Position numbers and translations under genes: made by a program | Origin: Oscillospiraceae bacterium | Lineage (GTDB): Bacteria; Bacillota; Clostridia; Oscillospirales; CAG-272 | Direction: 5' to 3' | DNA: 64,000 nt | Assembly (NCBI GenBank): GCA_015065105.1 | Contig: SVQZ01000004.1 | Span: 1 to 64,000, forward strand | Notes under the pieces: generated by a model | Databases searched by the model: none | Told to the model about the DNA's origin: nothing | Seen by the model: the letters and a program-made list of their open reading frames with translations, nothing else | Shown: positions 33,159-42,043 of the stretch, one piece after another | How the letters are laid out: each line of letters opens with the position of its first letter | Position numbering within the stretch: position 1 is the stretch's first letter

Positions 33159-34247
33159 ATGAAAGTTACCCTTAAAAATTTAACGAAAATATTTCCGTCA
33201 AGAAACAACAAAGAGAAGAAAAATGTCGTTGCAGTTGCGGATTTCAGTTTTGAGATACCCGACGGCAAGCTTATAGGACTTTTGGGTCCCTCGGGTTGCG
33301 GAAAATCCACCACTCTTTCTCTTATCTGCGGACTTCAAAAGCCCAGCTCAGGTAAGATATTTTTCGGAGAGGATGACGTAACGAATCTGCCTCCCGAAAA
33401 CCGCGGTGTGGGTATGGTATTCCAGAACTATGCTCTTTATCCCCATCTTACCGTAAAGCAGAACATAACCTTCCCCCTTGAAAACCTCCGCGGAAAGGAC
33501 AAGCTTACAAAGCAGGAAATGGCGGAAAAGGCTCTTGAGGCGGCAAAGCTGGTGCAGATAGAGGAGCTTATGGACCGTAAGCCCTCCGAGCTTTCGGGCG
33601 GTCAGCAGCAGAGAGTTGCCATTGCCCGCGCTCTTGTAAAGATGCCCCGTGTACTCTTACTTGACGAGCCCTTGTCAAACCTTGACGCAAGACTCCGTCT
33701 TGCCACCCGTGAGGAGATACGCCGTATTCAGCAGGCAACGGGAATAACCACCATATTCGTTACCCATGACCAGGAGGAGGCGATGAGCATCTCCGACCTT
33801 ATCGTTGTAATGAAGGAGGGTGTTCTCCAGCAGATAGGCAAGCCTCAGGAGGTATATAACGACCCCTGCAACCTCTTTGTTGCAAAGTTCTTAGGTACTC
33901 CCCCCATAAACGTTTTTGAGGGTGAGGTAAAGGATAAAAAGCTCTGTATAGGCGGTGCTCCGGTCATGGATGCCGACCTTCCCGATGCTCTTGTTACCGT
34001 GGGAATACGTCCCGAGGGCTTTATTGTTGACGAAAACGGCGCCTTTGAAGCCGGGCTTGACCGCGTTGAGGTAATGGGCAGAGATATTTCTGTTATCGCA
34101 AAGCATCCTTCCTGCGAGACACCCCTTTTCCGTGCGATACTCAACGGAGAAAACGAGGTGGAGGGCGAAAGGATAAGATTTACCCTTAAGCCCCGCAAGG
34201 TATATATTTTCGATAAGGAAAGCGGATGCCGTATTGAGGTGAAGTGA
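33159..34247 (+). CDS. Sugar ABC transporter ATP-binding protein (MalK/UgpC type)
   Basis: 362 residues. Walker A GPSGCGKST (about 46-54), Q-loop MVFQNYALYP, signature LSGGQQQRVAIARAL, Walker B LLLDEPLSNLDARLR and switch VTHDQEEAMS, followed by a C-terminal TOBE domain (about 250-362). It powers carbohydrate or glycerol-3-phosphate-type uptake. First gene of a four-gene operon whose genes overlap by 1 to 4 bp (TGATG to the next gene). Confidence 0.94.
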   Translation: MKVTLKNLTKIFPSRNNKEKKNVVAVADFSFEIPDGKLIGLLGPSGCGKSTTLSLICGLQKPSSGKIFFGEDDVTNLPPENRGVGMVFQNYALYPHLTVKQNITFPLENLRGKDKLTKQEMAEKALEAAKLVQIEELMDRKPSELSGGQQQRVAIARALVKMPRVLLLDEPLSNLDARLRLATREEIRRIQQATGITTIFVTHDQEEAMSISDLIVVMKEGVLQQIGKPQEVYNDPCNLFVAKFLGTPPINVFEGEVKDKKLCIGGAPVMDADLPDALVTVGIRPEGFIVDENGAFEAGLDRVEVMGRDISVIAKHPSCETPLFRAILNGENEVEGERIRFTLKPRKVYIFDKESGCRIEVK

Positions 34248-35137
34248 TGGAAAAGAATAACTGTAAGGCGTGGCTGTATCTCCTGCCTGCCATCATCTTT
34301 TTAGCGGTATTTCTGGTATATCCCTTGATAGACGTTTTTATATATTCCTTTGAGGAGGGCTACAACTCGGTTACCGGAAGCAGCTTCGGTATCGGTTTGT
34401 ATAATTACCGTTACGTTCTCCGCGACCCCTATTTTCTTATGGCGCTTAAGAATACCCTTATTCTTGTGCTTATAACAGTTCCTTTATCAACAGCTCTCGC
34501 GCTACTTATTTCTCTTGGACTGTCCTCGGTAAAAAAGCTTCGCGAGCTTTTCCAGACAGTATATTTTCTCCCCTACGTTACCAATACTCTGGCGGTGGGC
34601 TTGGTGTTCATGATACTTTTCCAAAAGACAGAGTATTCAAACGGACTTATAAACCTTCTTTTGGAGCTGTTCGGTATCTCCCCCGTGGATTTTATTAACG
34701 GCCCCTATATTGCAAAGATAAGTGTTCTCTGTATCTATACCGTATGGGTGGTACTGCCCTTTAAGATATTGCTTCTTACCTCGGCTCTTGCCTCGGTAAA
34801 GCAGGACTACTATAACGCGGCAATGATAGACAATACTCCCAAGTGGCGCGTTTTTACAAAAATAACCCTTCCTATGATATCTCCCACCCTTTTCTACCTT
34901 GTTATAACAGGATTTATCGGAGCATTTAAGGCTTACAGCGATGCTGTTGCCCTCTTCGGTACAGATCTTAACGCGGCGGAAATGAATACGGTGGTGGGTT
35001 ATATCTACGATATGCTTTACGGTGACGGAGGAGGCTATCCCTCCTATGCGTCGGCGGCGGCAATAATTCTCTTTGCCATAGTGCTGACGGTAACCGTTAT
35101 CAATCTTCTCGTGAGCCGTAAGCACGTCCATTATTGA
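34247..35137 (+). CDS. Sugar ABC transporter permease 1 (MalF/UgpA type)
   Basis: 296 residues, six membrane segments. The binding-protein-dependent permease loop is at about 205-225 (EAA-like stretch NAAMIDNTPKWRVFTKITLP). The ATG at 34247 overlaps the ATPase stop as TGATG, with GAGGTGA upstream. It pairs with the next gene as a heterodimer. Confidence 0.93.
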   Translation: MEKNNCKAWLYLLPAIIFLAVFLVYPLIDVFIYSFEEGYNSVTGSSFGIGLYNYRYVLRDPYFLMALKNTLILVLITVPLSTALALLISLGLSSVKKLRELFQTVYFLPYVTNTLAVGLVFMILFQKTEYSNGLINLLLELFGISPVDFINGPYIAKISVLCIYTVWVVLPFKILLLTSALASVKQDYYNAAMIDNTPKWRVFTKITLPMISPTLFYLVITGFIGAFKAYSDAVALFGTDLNAAEMNTVVGYIYDMLYGDGGGYPSYASAAAIILFAIVLTVTVINLLVSRKHVHY

Positions 35138-35148
35138 GGTGTCGGATA

Positions 35149-36018
35149 ATGAATAACGATTTCGAAAAAATTGAAAAAAGGGCGGATATGCGCCGTAAGA
35201 TTTCCAAAATATTTATATATTCAATGCTGTCCTTGTGGGCTGCAGCGGTGCTTTTCCCCTTCTATTGGATGATACTTTCTTCGATAAAGAGCTATTCCTC
35301 CTATAATTCGGAATACATACCCCGTTTCTATCCCGCAGACCCTACCCTTGAAAATTACAGACAGGCATTCACTCAGGTGCCCTTGGCCGATTACTTTGTT
35401 AATACCCTCATATTTACCGTATTGACCACAGCGCTTATGCTGGCGGTCATAGTGCCCTGCGCCTTTGCCTTTTCCCGCATGAGCTTCCGCGGCAAGGATC
35501 TGTTGTTCACCTTCTTTCTCTCGCTTATGATGATACCCAACGAGCTTGTTATTATTACCAACTTTGTAACGATAACCAATCTCGATATGCGTAACACCTT
35601 TGCGGGACTTATCCTGCCCTCGGTCACCTCGGTATTTTATATCTATCTTTTGAAGGAGAATTTTTCCCAGATCCCCGATGAGCTTTACCTTGCGGCAAAG
35701 GTTGACGGAACCTCCGATCTTAAATATCTTCTGAAGGTGATGCTTCCCATATGCCGTCCCACCGTTATAACCGTTACCATACTTAAGGTCATTGAATGCT
35801 GGAACTCCTACGTATGGCCCCGTCTTATTACCGATGATAAGAATTATTTCCTTGTTTCAAACGGAATACAGGAGATACGCGAAAACGGCTTCGGACGCGA
35901 GAACGTTCCCGCGATGATGGCGGCAGTTGTTGTTATATCTCTGCCCCTTATCATCCTTTTCCTCATTTTCAGAAAAAGGATCATGGAAGGTGTTGCAAGA
36001 GGAGGTACCAAGGGATGA
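35149..36018 (+). CDS. Sugar ABC transporter permease 2 (MalG/UgpE type)
   Basis: 289 residues, six membrane segments, EAA loop LYLAAKVDGTSDLKYLLKVM (about 182-201). I prefer the ATG at 35149, with GAGGTG upstream, over an in-frame TTG at 35134. It overlaps the binding protein gene by 4 bp. Confidence 0.92.
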   Translation: MNNDFEKIEKRADMRRKISKIFIYSMLSLWAAAVLFPFYWMILSSIKSYSSYNSEYIPRFYPADPTLENYRQAFTQVPLADYFVNTLIFTVLTTALMLAVIVPCAFAFSRMSFRGKDLLFTFFLSLMMIPNELVIITNFVTITNLDMRNTFAGLILPSVTSVFYIYLLKENFSQIPDELYLAAKVDGTSDLKYLLKVMLPICRPTVITVTILKVIECWNSYVWPRLITDDKNYFLVSNGIQEIRENGFGRENVPAMMAAVVVISLPLIILFLIFRKRIMEGVARGGTKG

Positions 36019-37610
36019 AAATTATATCTTTGTTGCTCGTCTTACTCACCGTTCTTACAATGCTTACGGGATGCCACGGCATAAAGACCGCTCCCGCCTT
36101 TGAAATACCGGAGAGCTTTGATGAGAGTAAAAATTATGAAATAACCTTCTGGGCAAAGAATGACACCAACATGACCCAGGTAGATATCTACCATAAGACT
36201 ATTGAGGATTTTGAGGCTATATACCCCAATATCAAGGTAAATCTCCGCCTCTATACCAATTACGGCGATATCTATAACGACGTTATCACCAACCTTGCCA
36301 CAGATACCACTCCCAACGTCTGCATAACCTACCCGGACCATATAGCTACCTACCTTGCGGGTGAAAACACGGTAGTACCCTTGGAGGAGCTGATGAAGAA
36401 TGCGGATTACGGCTTGGGCGGTAAAAAGGTCAAGTTCGATTCGCCCAAGACCGAGGAGATAGTGCCTCAATTCTTAAACGAGGGCAAGATAGGCGGTATT
36501 CAGTACGCTCTGCCCTATATGCGTTCAACCGAAGCCTGCTACGTTAACAAGACCTACGTTGAAAAATTAGGCTTTGAGCTTCCCGAGACCCTTACCTGGG
36601 ACTTTATCTGGGAGGTAAGCGAGGCGGCTACCGAAAAGAATAAGGACGGCAGCTTTAAGGTGAACGGACAGAAGGTAATGATACCCTGTATCTATAAGTC
36701 AACCGATAATATGATGATACAGATGCTCAGGCAGCTTGATGCGCCCTATTCGGGTGAAAAGGGGGAGATAGAGTTCTTTAACGATACAACAAAGGAGCTT
36801 CTTTGCGAAATAGCGGTCCATGCCGAAAGCCGTGCATTTTCAACCTTTAAGATATCAAGCTATCCCGCAAACTTCTTGAATGCAGGACAGTGTATTTTTG
36901 CCATAGACTCAACGGCGGGCGCTACTTGGATGGGCTCTGACGCCCCCTTGGTGGATATCCCCGAGGAATCGGTGGCAGACTTTGAAACAGAGGTAATGAC
37001 AGTACCTCAGTTCGACGTAAACGACCCCAAAATGATATCTCAGGGCCCCTCTGTATGTATCTTCAATAAGGAGGACAGGGGAGAGGTGATGGCAAGCTGG
37101 CTCTTCACCCAATTTCTTCTCACCGACCGTGTTCAGATAGACTATTCCTGTACCGAGGGTTATCTTCCCGTAACCACAAAGGCACAGAATACAAAGGAAT
37201 ATAAAGACTATCTTTCAAGGGCGGGAGAGGATAACGATATGTACTACCGTGTGAAGATAGAGGCGGCAAAGCTTTTGATGGATAATATCGATAACACCTT
37301 CGTGACCCCCGTCTTTAACGGCTCCGCTTCTCTCAGAAGTGCGGCGGGTGAGCTTATAGAGGAGGTTACCAAGGCAAAACGCCGTAAGCAGAATACAGAC
37401 GGCGCTTTCTACGAGGAGCTCTATTCCGAGATCAATTCCCGTTACCATCTTGATCAGATAGAGGTGTCAAATAACGGCGGTGCGGCTGTAAAGGCTTCAA
37501 TGGGCAGTCTTCCCGCAGGCTCGTTGGCGCTTATCATAGCTCTTTGCTCGGTTTGGCTGTGTATTTTGGCATATATTCTCTTTTCAAGAATAAAAAAGAA
37601 AAGAAAATAG
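36015..37610 (+). CDS. Sugar-binding lipoprotein of the ABC importer, with C-terminal membrane helix
   Basis: 531 residues. Lipobox MLTGC (Cys 20) followed by a family 1 solute-binding domain: EITFWAKNDTNMTQVDIYHK at the N-terminal lobe, YPDHIATYLAGENTVVPLEEL, and the hinge region CYVNKTYVEKLGFELPETLTW. After the usual end comes a linker and a hydrophobic helix (LALIIALCSVWLCILAYILF, about 506-525) with a basic tail RIKKKRK. Binding proteins normally lack this second anchor. Last gene of the operon; the substrate is probably a sugar or glycerol phosphate. Confidence 0.92.
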   Translation: MKIISLLLVLLTVLTMLTGCHGIKTAPAFEIPESFDESKNYEITFWAKNDTNMTQVDIYHKTIEDFEAIYPNIKVNLRLYTNYGDIYNDVITNLATDTTPNVCITYPDHIATYLAGENTVVPLEELMKNADYGLGGKKVKFDSPKTEEIVPQFLNEGKIGGIQYALPYMRSTEACYVNKTYVEKLGFELPETLTWDFIWEVSEAATEKNKDGSFKVNGQKVMIPCIYKSTDNMMIQMLRQLDAPYSGEKGEIEFFNDTTKELLCEIAVHAESRAFSTFKISSYPANFLNAGQCIFAIDSTAGATWMGSDAPLVDIPEESVADFETEVMTVPQFDVNDPKMISQGPSVCIFNKEDRGEVMASWLFTQFLLTDRVQIDYSCTEGYLPVTTKAQNTKEYKDYLSRAGEDNDMYYRVKIEAAKLLMDNIDNTFVTPVFNGSASLRSAAGELIEEVTKAKRRKQNTDGAFYEELYSEINSRYHLDQIEVSNNGGAAVKASMGSLPAGSLALIIALCSVWLCILAYILFSRIKKKRK

Positions 37611-37620
37611 GTTTGATATA

Positions 37621-37649
37621 TTGACTTTTCTTTAGCGAAAGTATATAAT
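37621..37649 (+). promoter_or_regulatory. Sigma-A promoter of the lipoprotein gene at 37700
   Basis: TTGACT at 37621-37626, 17-bp spacer, TATAAT at 37644-37649. Confidence 0.78.
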
Positions 37650-37699
37650 ATTTTATGTAATTTTGGTACATAGTACCTAAAAAACAAAGGAGAATGAGA

Positions 37700-38461
37700 A
37701 TGAAAAAGCTTTTAGTATTAGCACTTGCATTGGTTCTCGCACTTTCTATGGTTGCTTGTGCAACCGATGCAGAACCCGAAGAAAAGGTAACTGATGCTCC
37801 CAAGGCAACAGAAGCTACCGAAGACGAAGAGCCCGAAGAGGCTGTTGTTATGAGCTATGAGGAGTTCGTAGCAGCAGAGATCGATTCTGAGGTTACCGTT
37901 GAGACCTACATTCAGGCTAAGCAGGGTCATTGGACCGACGATCAGGGCGTTTCCAAGGCTACATTCTATACCCAGAATGAAGAAGGCGCTTACTTCCTCT
38001 ATGATATGCCTTGCTCCGCTGAAGAGTATGAAGCTCTTACAGAAGGTACAAAGATCAAGGTTACAGGCTATAAGGCTGAATGGTCCGGCGAGGTTGAGAT
38101 CATCGATGCTAAGTTCGAGATCATCGAAGGCGATCAGTTCTATGCAGCTGCAACCGACGTTACCGAATATCTCGGTACAGACGAGCTTATCAACCACATG
38201 AATAAGCTTGTTACATTTACCGATATGACAGTTGAGTCTATCGAGTATAAGAACGGCGAGCCCGGTGATGATATCTACGTTAACTTCACCAAGGACGATG
38301 CTGCCTATAGCTTCTGCGTAGAAATGTATCTCACAGGTCCCGACTCTGAGGTTTACACCGCAGTTGGCGAGCTCGCTGCAGGCGACGTTGTTGACGTTGA
38401 AGGCTTCCTTTACTGGTACGAAGGCCCCAACACCCACATCACAGCAGTTACAGTTAAGTAA
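37700..38461 (+). CDS. Lipoprotein with OB-fold-like domain
   Basis: 253 residues from the ATG at 37700 (AAAGGAG 7 nt upstream; the ATG at 37694 is too close to it). Lipobox SMVAC, then a low-complexity Asp/Glu/Ala/Thr linker to about residue 48. Two beta-barrel-like segments follow: one around TVETYIQAKQGHWTDDQGV and one around KLVTFTDMTVESIEYKNG, each with a KVTGY- or DVEGF-type closing strand, as in OB-fold lipoproteins. Function unknown. Monocistronic, with its own promoter and terminator. Confidence 0.82.
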   Translation: MKKLLVLALALVLALSMVACATDAEPEEKVTDAPKATEATEDEEPEEAVVMSYEEFVAAEIDSEVTVETYIQAKQGHWTDDQGVSKATFYTQNEEGAYFLYDMPCSAEEYEALTEGTKIKVTGYKAEWSGEVEIIDAKFEIIEGDQFYAAATDVTEYLGTDELINHMNKLVTFTDMTVESIEYKNGEPGDDIYVNFTKDDAAYSFCVEMYLTGPDSEVYTAVGELAAGDVVDVEGFLYWYEGPNTHITAVTVK

Positions 38462-38486
38462 TTTAATTGAACGATAACAAATAATC

Positions 38487-38520
38487 AAAGACCTCCGTTC
38501 AGAAAGAACGGAGGTCTTTA
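38487..38520 (+). terminator. Terminator of the OB-fold lipoprotein gene
   Basis: AAAGACCTCCGTTC (38487-38500) pairs with GAACGGAGGTCTTT (38506-38519) around AGAAA. Confidence 0.85.
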
Positions 38521-38529
38521 AATTATAAG

Positions 38530-38720
38530 CAGGAAGGGGGAAGAAGAGGGAGGTACGGTCGTGAACCCCAAAACCCGGTATAATGATCTTTTTATAATTC
38601 TAAAGTTTATTGTAATAAAATACATAGTTTTATTCTTTACATAATATTTGCGGAAACGGCGGTCACCTCATCCACCGTTTCTGTTGGTGACACAGAGAGT
38701 CGGCAAATAGATGACCGGGT
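38530..38720 (-). repeat. Diverged intergenic repeat R2, copy 2 (inverted relative to copy 1)
   Basis: GGTCACCTCATCCACCGTTT at about 38660-38680 is the reverse complement of a block in copy 1, followed by GTGACACAGAGAGTC. Beyond these blocks similarity is patchy (GTTTTGGGGTT, GACCGTA). Confidence 0.45.
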
Positions 38721-38879
38721 CTTCGATAATTTTAATGTAAGAAATCTGTATTTTATTCATCACGGTTCTCTTATTTTCATATTACAGAAAATTATTTCAC
38801 AGGCCGTTGAGCTTTCGATTTTTACACCCTCCATGTCCAAAATACAGCGCGGTGCTGACCGTCTCGACGTATAATAAAA

Positions 38880-38898
38880 ACCCACCCGTCGGGTGGGT
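38880..38898 (-). terminator. Terminator of the ABC substrate-binding lipoprotein gene
   Basis: ACCCACCCG pairs with CGGGTGGGT with almost no loop. On the minus strand it is followed by TTTTTATTA. Confidence 0.7.
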
Positions 38899-38911
38899 CG
38901 TTTATATTATT

Positions 38912-39880
38912 TTAAAAAGCTTCGTAACCGATAGGTATCTGAATACCAAGCTCGTTTCCGCGCTCTACGTTGAATTTTTTTGTAGGGCCGGGAAGGTATG
39001 CTATTTCAATATCCTGGACATTCTTTTCTCCGAGTAATATATCAACAGCCATTTCACCCGTTTTTTTACCAAGCTCCTTATAATCGATAGCAAGGGTAGC
39101 AACACCGAATGCCTTGCAGTTGTCCTCGCCTGTAGCTATAACGGGAGTACCTGTAGGTCTTATAATCGAATCGATCTCCTTGGCTAAATTAGAGGTGGCA
39201 TTATCTGCGGGAATATATATTACGTCAGAAAGGTCTGCCGCTGTTTTTGCTATAGCCGAAAGATCCTTATCGTTTTCAAAGGGGTATTGGGTAACGCTGA
39301 GTCCGTTACCTCTTAAAATGTTTGTCATTCTCTTGACCTGATAATCCGAATTGGACTCGGAAGAGCAATAAAGGATACCGACCATTTTTGCATCGGGGAC
39401 TGTATCTGTTATAACCTTCGCCATTTCATCAAGAGGAGCGATGTCGCTGGTTCCCGTAATATTCTTACCTAAAGCACCCTTTACGCCTTTAAAGTCAAGG
39501 GCTGTTTCAAAATCTGTTATAGACGTACCGAGTATCGGAATGCTGTCGGTCGCCTTTGCGGCGGACTGAAGGGCACCTGTGCCGTTTGCCATGATAAGGT
39601 CAACGTCCTTGTCTATAAACTTCTTTATGATCTTATCGCAGTAATTACTGTCTCTGCCGATATTATATTCGATGAATTCAACGTAATCTATACCGCCCAG
39701 ACCCGAAATGACCGATTCTCTGAAGCCCTCGGTGGAGCGGTCTATTGCATCGTGGGCTTCAAATTTTGCAATGCCGATCTTATATACTTTTTCTTTATTA
39801 CTGCAGGAGGGCAAGAGCATTGCTAATAACGAAACTACAATTATAAAAGAGATAAGACGGATAGTCCTTTTCTTCATCAT
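38912..39880 (-). CDS. ABC substrate-binding lipoprotein (TrpX-like, PF04392 family)
   Basis: 322 residues. Lipoprotein signal with LLPSC. Two periplasmic-binding lobes: the first around IGIAKFEAHDAIDRSTEGFR and VDLIMANGTGALQSAAKAT, the second around VGILYCSSESNSDYQVKRM and VIYIPADNATSNLAKEID. This is the ABC_sub_bind family, usually encoded with a permease and an ATPase (tryptophan or other amino acid uptake). Here neither partner is adjacent, so it is an orphan. AGGAGTGGAG lies before the ATG. Confidence 0.9.
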   Translation of the reverse strand: MMKKRTIRLISFIIVVSLLAMLLPSCSNKEKVYKIGIAKFEAHDAIDRSTEGFRESVISGLGGIDYVEFIEYNIGRDSNYCDKIIKKFIDKDVDLIMANGTGALQSAAKATDSIPILGTSITDFETALDFKGVKGALGKNITGTSDIAPLDEMAKVITDTVPDAKMVGILYCSSESNSDYQVKRMTNILRGNGLSVTQYPFENDKDLSAIAKTAADLSDVIYIPADNATSNLAKEIDSIIRPTGTPVIATGEDNCKAFGVATLAIDYKELGKKTGEMAVDILLGEKNVQDIEIAYLPGPTKKFNVERGNELGIQIPIGYEAF

Positions 39881-39920
39881 TTACTCCACTCCTTTAAACA
39901 TAGAATAACTTTACACATTA

Positions 39921-39949
39921 ATTATAACTCTTTATTCAAATATTGTCAA
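39921..39949 (-). promoter_or_regulatory. Consensus sigma-A promoter of the TrpX-like gene
   Basis: On the minus strand TTGACA (39949-39944), 17-bp spacer, TATAAT (39926-39921), 40 nt before the start. Confidence 0.85.
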
Positions 39950-39973
39950 TATTTATTCAACATTTTTTTAATA

Positions 39974-40058
39974 TTATAGCAAATTACTTCATTTTGTGTT
40001 AATTGTTTGCACTAAAAAGGTGCGGGATTCGGAGTGCCCGGGGCAAAATGCTTTAGGC
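39974..40058 (+). repeat. R1 repeat copy
   Basis: TATAGCAAATTACTTCATTT, TGTGTTAATTGTTTGCACT, GGTGCGGGATTCGGAGTGCC and the end GGGGCA. Complete unit of the GTGCCCGGGGCAC subtype. Confidence 0.75.
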
Positions 40059-40072
40059 TTTCGTTTGCCTGT

Positions 40073-40132
40073 CATTTCGTGTGAGTTGTTTGCACTAAAA
40101 AAGGTGCGGGATTCGGAGTGCCCGGGGCACTT
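40073..40132 (+). repeat. R1 repeat copy lacking the 5' end
   Basis: Starts within the core (CATTTCGTGTGAGTTGTTTG), then GGTGCGGGATTCGGAGTGCC and GGGGCAC. It is nearly identical to the preceding copy, so the pair arose by tandem duplication. Confidence 0.7.
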
Positions 40133-40165
40133 AGGGTTGTTTTATATATATTTATGAGCACAAAT

Positions 40166-40197
40166 AAAAGCAAGCGAACCGGAGTTCGCTTGCTTTT
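40166..40197. terminator. Bidirectional terminator downstream of the small zinc-binding gene
   Basis: AAAAGCAAGCGAAC (40166-40179) pairs with GTTCGCTTGCTTTT (40184-40197) around CGGA. Confidence 0.78.
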
Positions 40198-40249
40198 AAG
40201 CATAGTTATACTTTATAATTTAAAAAATATAATTATGAAAAAGGGGGGA

Positions 40250-40525
40250 TCACTGTTGCTTCATAGCCGCGTAGCACTCGCTGCAATATACAGGTCTGTC
40301 GTTGCTGGGCTGGAAGGGAACAGTTGCTTCTTTACCGCAGTTTGCACATACGGTGGTGAACATTTCTCTTGAAGTTTTAGCAGCTGCTTTTCTTGCATCA
40401 CGGCAAGTCTTGCATCTCTGGGGCTCGTTCTGGAAGCCTCTTTCTGCGTAAAATTCCTGTTCGCCTGCAGTAAATACAAATTCGTTACCGCATTCCTTGC
40501 AAACTAAGGTCTTGTCTTCGTACAT
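40250..40525 (-). CDS. Small zinc-binding protein
   Basis: 91 residues with two CxxC...CxxC pairs: CKECG...CKTCR and CANCG...CSECY. The first half (EFVFTAGEQEFYAERGFQNE) matches the probable zinc-ribbon family zf-trcl (PF13451), common in Firmicutes; the second matches the CxxC_CxxC_SSSS-like ribbon. No enzymatic residues. GAGGT lies before the ATG. It follows the sigma-factor gene by 84 bp on the same strand. Function unknown. Confidence 0.85.
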   Translation of the reverse strand: MYEDKTLVCKECGNEFVFTAGEQEFYAERGFQNEPQRCKTCRDARKAAAKTSREMFTTVCANCGKEATVPFQPSNDRPVYCSECYAAMKQQ

Positions 40526-40609
40526 TGGTGTTTACCTCACTTGAAAAAATAATATAATTATCCGGGAACGGACTCTCACCGTTATCTCGTAAAACGCGCT
40601 CTTTTTGAG

Positions 40610-41176
40610 CTACTCGGATATATGGTCATCTTTAAACTTATCTCTGATCCTTCTCAATGCGTTATCTACCGATTTTCTGCTCTTCCCCAATGCCTGTGCT
40701 ATCTCCTCGTAGCTTTTACCGCTTAAATAATGGAAGAACACACTGCTTTCATATGGGGTGAGAAGAGCCTTTGCACGGCGGAGTCTTGTAAGCATATCCT
40801 CCTTACGGAGCAGATAGTCCTCGGGAGAGGTTGCTCTTTCAAAGGAATGCTCAAGTCCGTTAAAGTGATCCTCCAATGCTTCGGAGGGCTTTTGCCTGCG
40901 CAGCTCTGAAATAAGTCTGTTACGTATGCAGATGTCGGCATATAAGCCAAACGTTACCTTGTTGTCCACCTTGTCGGGATTATAAGACATGGCGGCATCA
41001 TACAATGCGATAGAGGATATCTGTATGATTTCATCGCTTTCAAGGCTTTGAGAAAATTCAGCGACCTTTGAATTAATAAGGGGGGTATATAACTGATATA
41101 GTTTATCAAATTCCTTCTTTTCGCCCTGCCTTATTTTTTCAAGCATGGTCAGGAGATCGGCATTGTTTCTTTTCAA
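40610..41176 (-). CDS. RNA polymerase sigma factor of the sigma-70 family (SigH/ECF-like size)
   Basis: About 188 residues. Region 2 covers FDKLYQLYTPLINSKVAEF to FGLYADICIRNRLISELRRQ, and region 4 covers LTPYESSVFFHYLSGKSYEEIAQALGKSRKSVDNALRR, a clear helix-turn-helix. This plan resembles SigH or SigH-like sigma factors rather than standard ECF factors. Start choice: a GTG at 41188 overlaps the AGGTG ribosome site (41190-41186), so the TTG at 41176, 9 nt after it, is more likely. The promoter TATAAT at 41214 gives a leader of about 26 nt. Target genes unknown. Confidence 0.88.
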   Translation of the reverse strand: MKRNNADLLTMLEKIRQGEKKEFDKLYQLYTPLINSKVAEFSQSLESDEIIQISSIALYDAAMSYNPDKVDNKVTFGLYADICIRNRLISELRRQKPSEALEDHFNGLEHSFERATSPEDYLLRKEDMLTRLRRAKALLTPYESSVFFHYLSGKSYEEIAQALGKSRKSVDNALRRIRDKFKDDHISE

Positions 41177-41208
41177 ATAACTACACACCTAACTGTTTAG
41201 TAACTATA

Positions 41209-41237
41209 ATTATACCAATGTTAACGAAATATGTCAA
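41209..41237 (-). promoter_or_regulatory. Consensus sigma-A promoter of the sigma-factor gene
   Basis: On the minus strand TTGACA (41237-41232), 17-bp spacer, TATAAT (41214-41209). Confidence 0.85.
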
Positions 41238-41333
41238 GACTATTTCGAGTTTTTGTGTATTATGTTAAATATTCTGTTTAACTTGGATAAATTGTGAACG
41301 TCTTTTTTGGTGCTTATAAACTAAAAAAGATGC

Positions 41334-41888
41334 TTAATTTTTAAAAATAGACAAATAGTTAGACGGATTATCTAATAATCCGAGTATCGACTGATATATT
41401 CTTTCCGGGTCTTTTTCAAGCTTTTCCTTATATAACCGTGCCTGGGTTTCGTTATCGAGGGATATATCCATATTGAATATAGGCTCTGCTTTCTTTACGA
41501 CCTTAAGGTTGAGGATGAAGGCGTTATCCTTCTTTGTAAGAGAGGAGCTTATCTCTATTCCCTTTTGGTCATAGGTGACGAGTCTGCGGGCGGCTTTAAG
41601 AGCGGTCTGCTGTACTCCGGGAATGAGGAGATATAAAAGACCGTCGCAAACATGAATGCCCTTGCGGGTTATGATAAATTCATCGGTACCCAGATCTGTA
41701 CGGACAAGCTCAACGTTTTCGGTATCCAAAAGCTCTGAAAAGCATTCTGTAAAGGTAAAGGAGGTTACGGGCTCGTCGGCGGTTATCGTATCGTGAAGAT
41801 GAACGAAATCAACGGGATAACCGATATTTTTCATTACGTAGAGAATATATACTTTAATTTCTGTCTTTTTTCTGAGGGGTGCCTGCAT
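41334..41888 (-). CDS. DUF4364 family protein
   Basis: 184 residues. KTEIKVYILYVMKNIGYPVD, then FTFTECFSELLDTENVELV and the VTYDQKGIEISSSLTKKDN strand are characteristic of DUF4364, a Clostridia-wide family with an N-terminal winged-helix-like region. Function unknown; a transcription regulator is plausible from the fold. The upstream gene lies beyond a block of R1 repeats. Confidence 0.85.
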   Translation of the reverse strand: MQAPLRKKTEIKVYILYVMKNIGYPVDFVHLHDTITADEPVTSFTFTECFSELLDTENVELVRTDLGTDEFIITRKGIHVCDGLLYLLIPGVQQTALKAARRLVTYDQKGIEISSSLTKKDNAFILNLKVVKKAEPIFNMDISLDNETQARLYKEKLEKDPERIYQSILGLLDNPSNYLSIFKN

Positions 41889-41913
41889 TTAAAGCTTCCT
41901 TTCGGTTTAAATA

Positions 41914-41945
41914 AGGGTTGCCGCTTTTACGACAACCCTTTTTGT
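41914..41945. terminator. Hairpin between the R1 block and the DUF4364 gene
   Basis: AAGGGTTG (41914-41921) pairs with CAACCCTT (41934-41941), with TTTTT on the plus-strand side. It may end oppA transcription on the minus strand. The first R1 copy starts 4 nt after the T-run. Confidence 0.6.
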
Positions 41946-41948
41946 TAT

Positions 41949-42039
41949 ATAGGAAATTGCTCCGCCTCGTGAGATCGAAGAAACGGTTGATCGCTAAAGA
42001 TTGGGGCGGAATTGGGTGCGGCAACTTGCCGCTTTTTGG
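41949..42039 (+). repeat. R1 repeat copy, GCGGCAACTTGCCGC subtype
   Basis: TATAGGAAATTGCTCCGCCT, CGTGAGATCGAAGAAACGGT, GGGGCGGAATTGGGTGCGGC and the hairpin end with TTTTT. The copy at 52359-52446 is its near-identical inverted partner. Confidence 0.85.
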
Positions 42040-42043
42040 TTTA

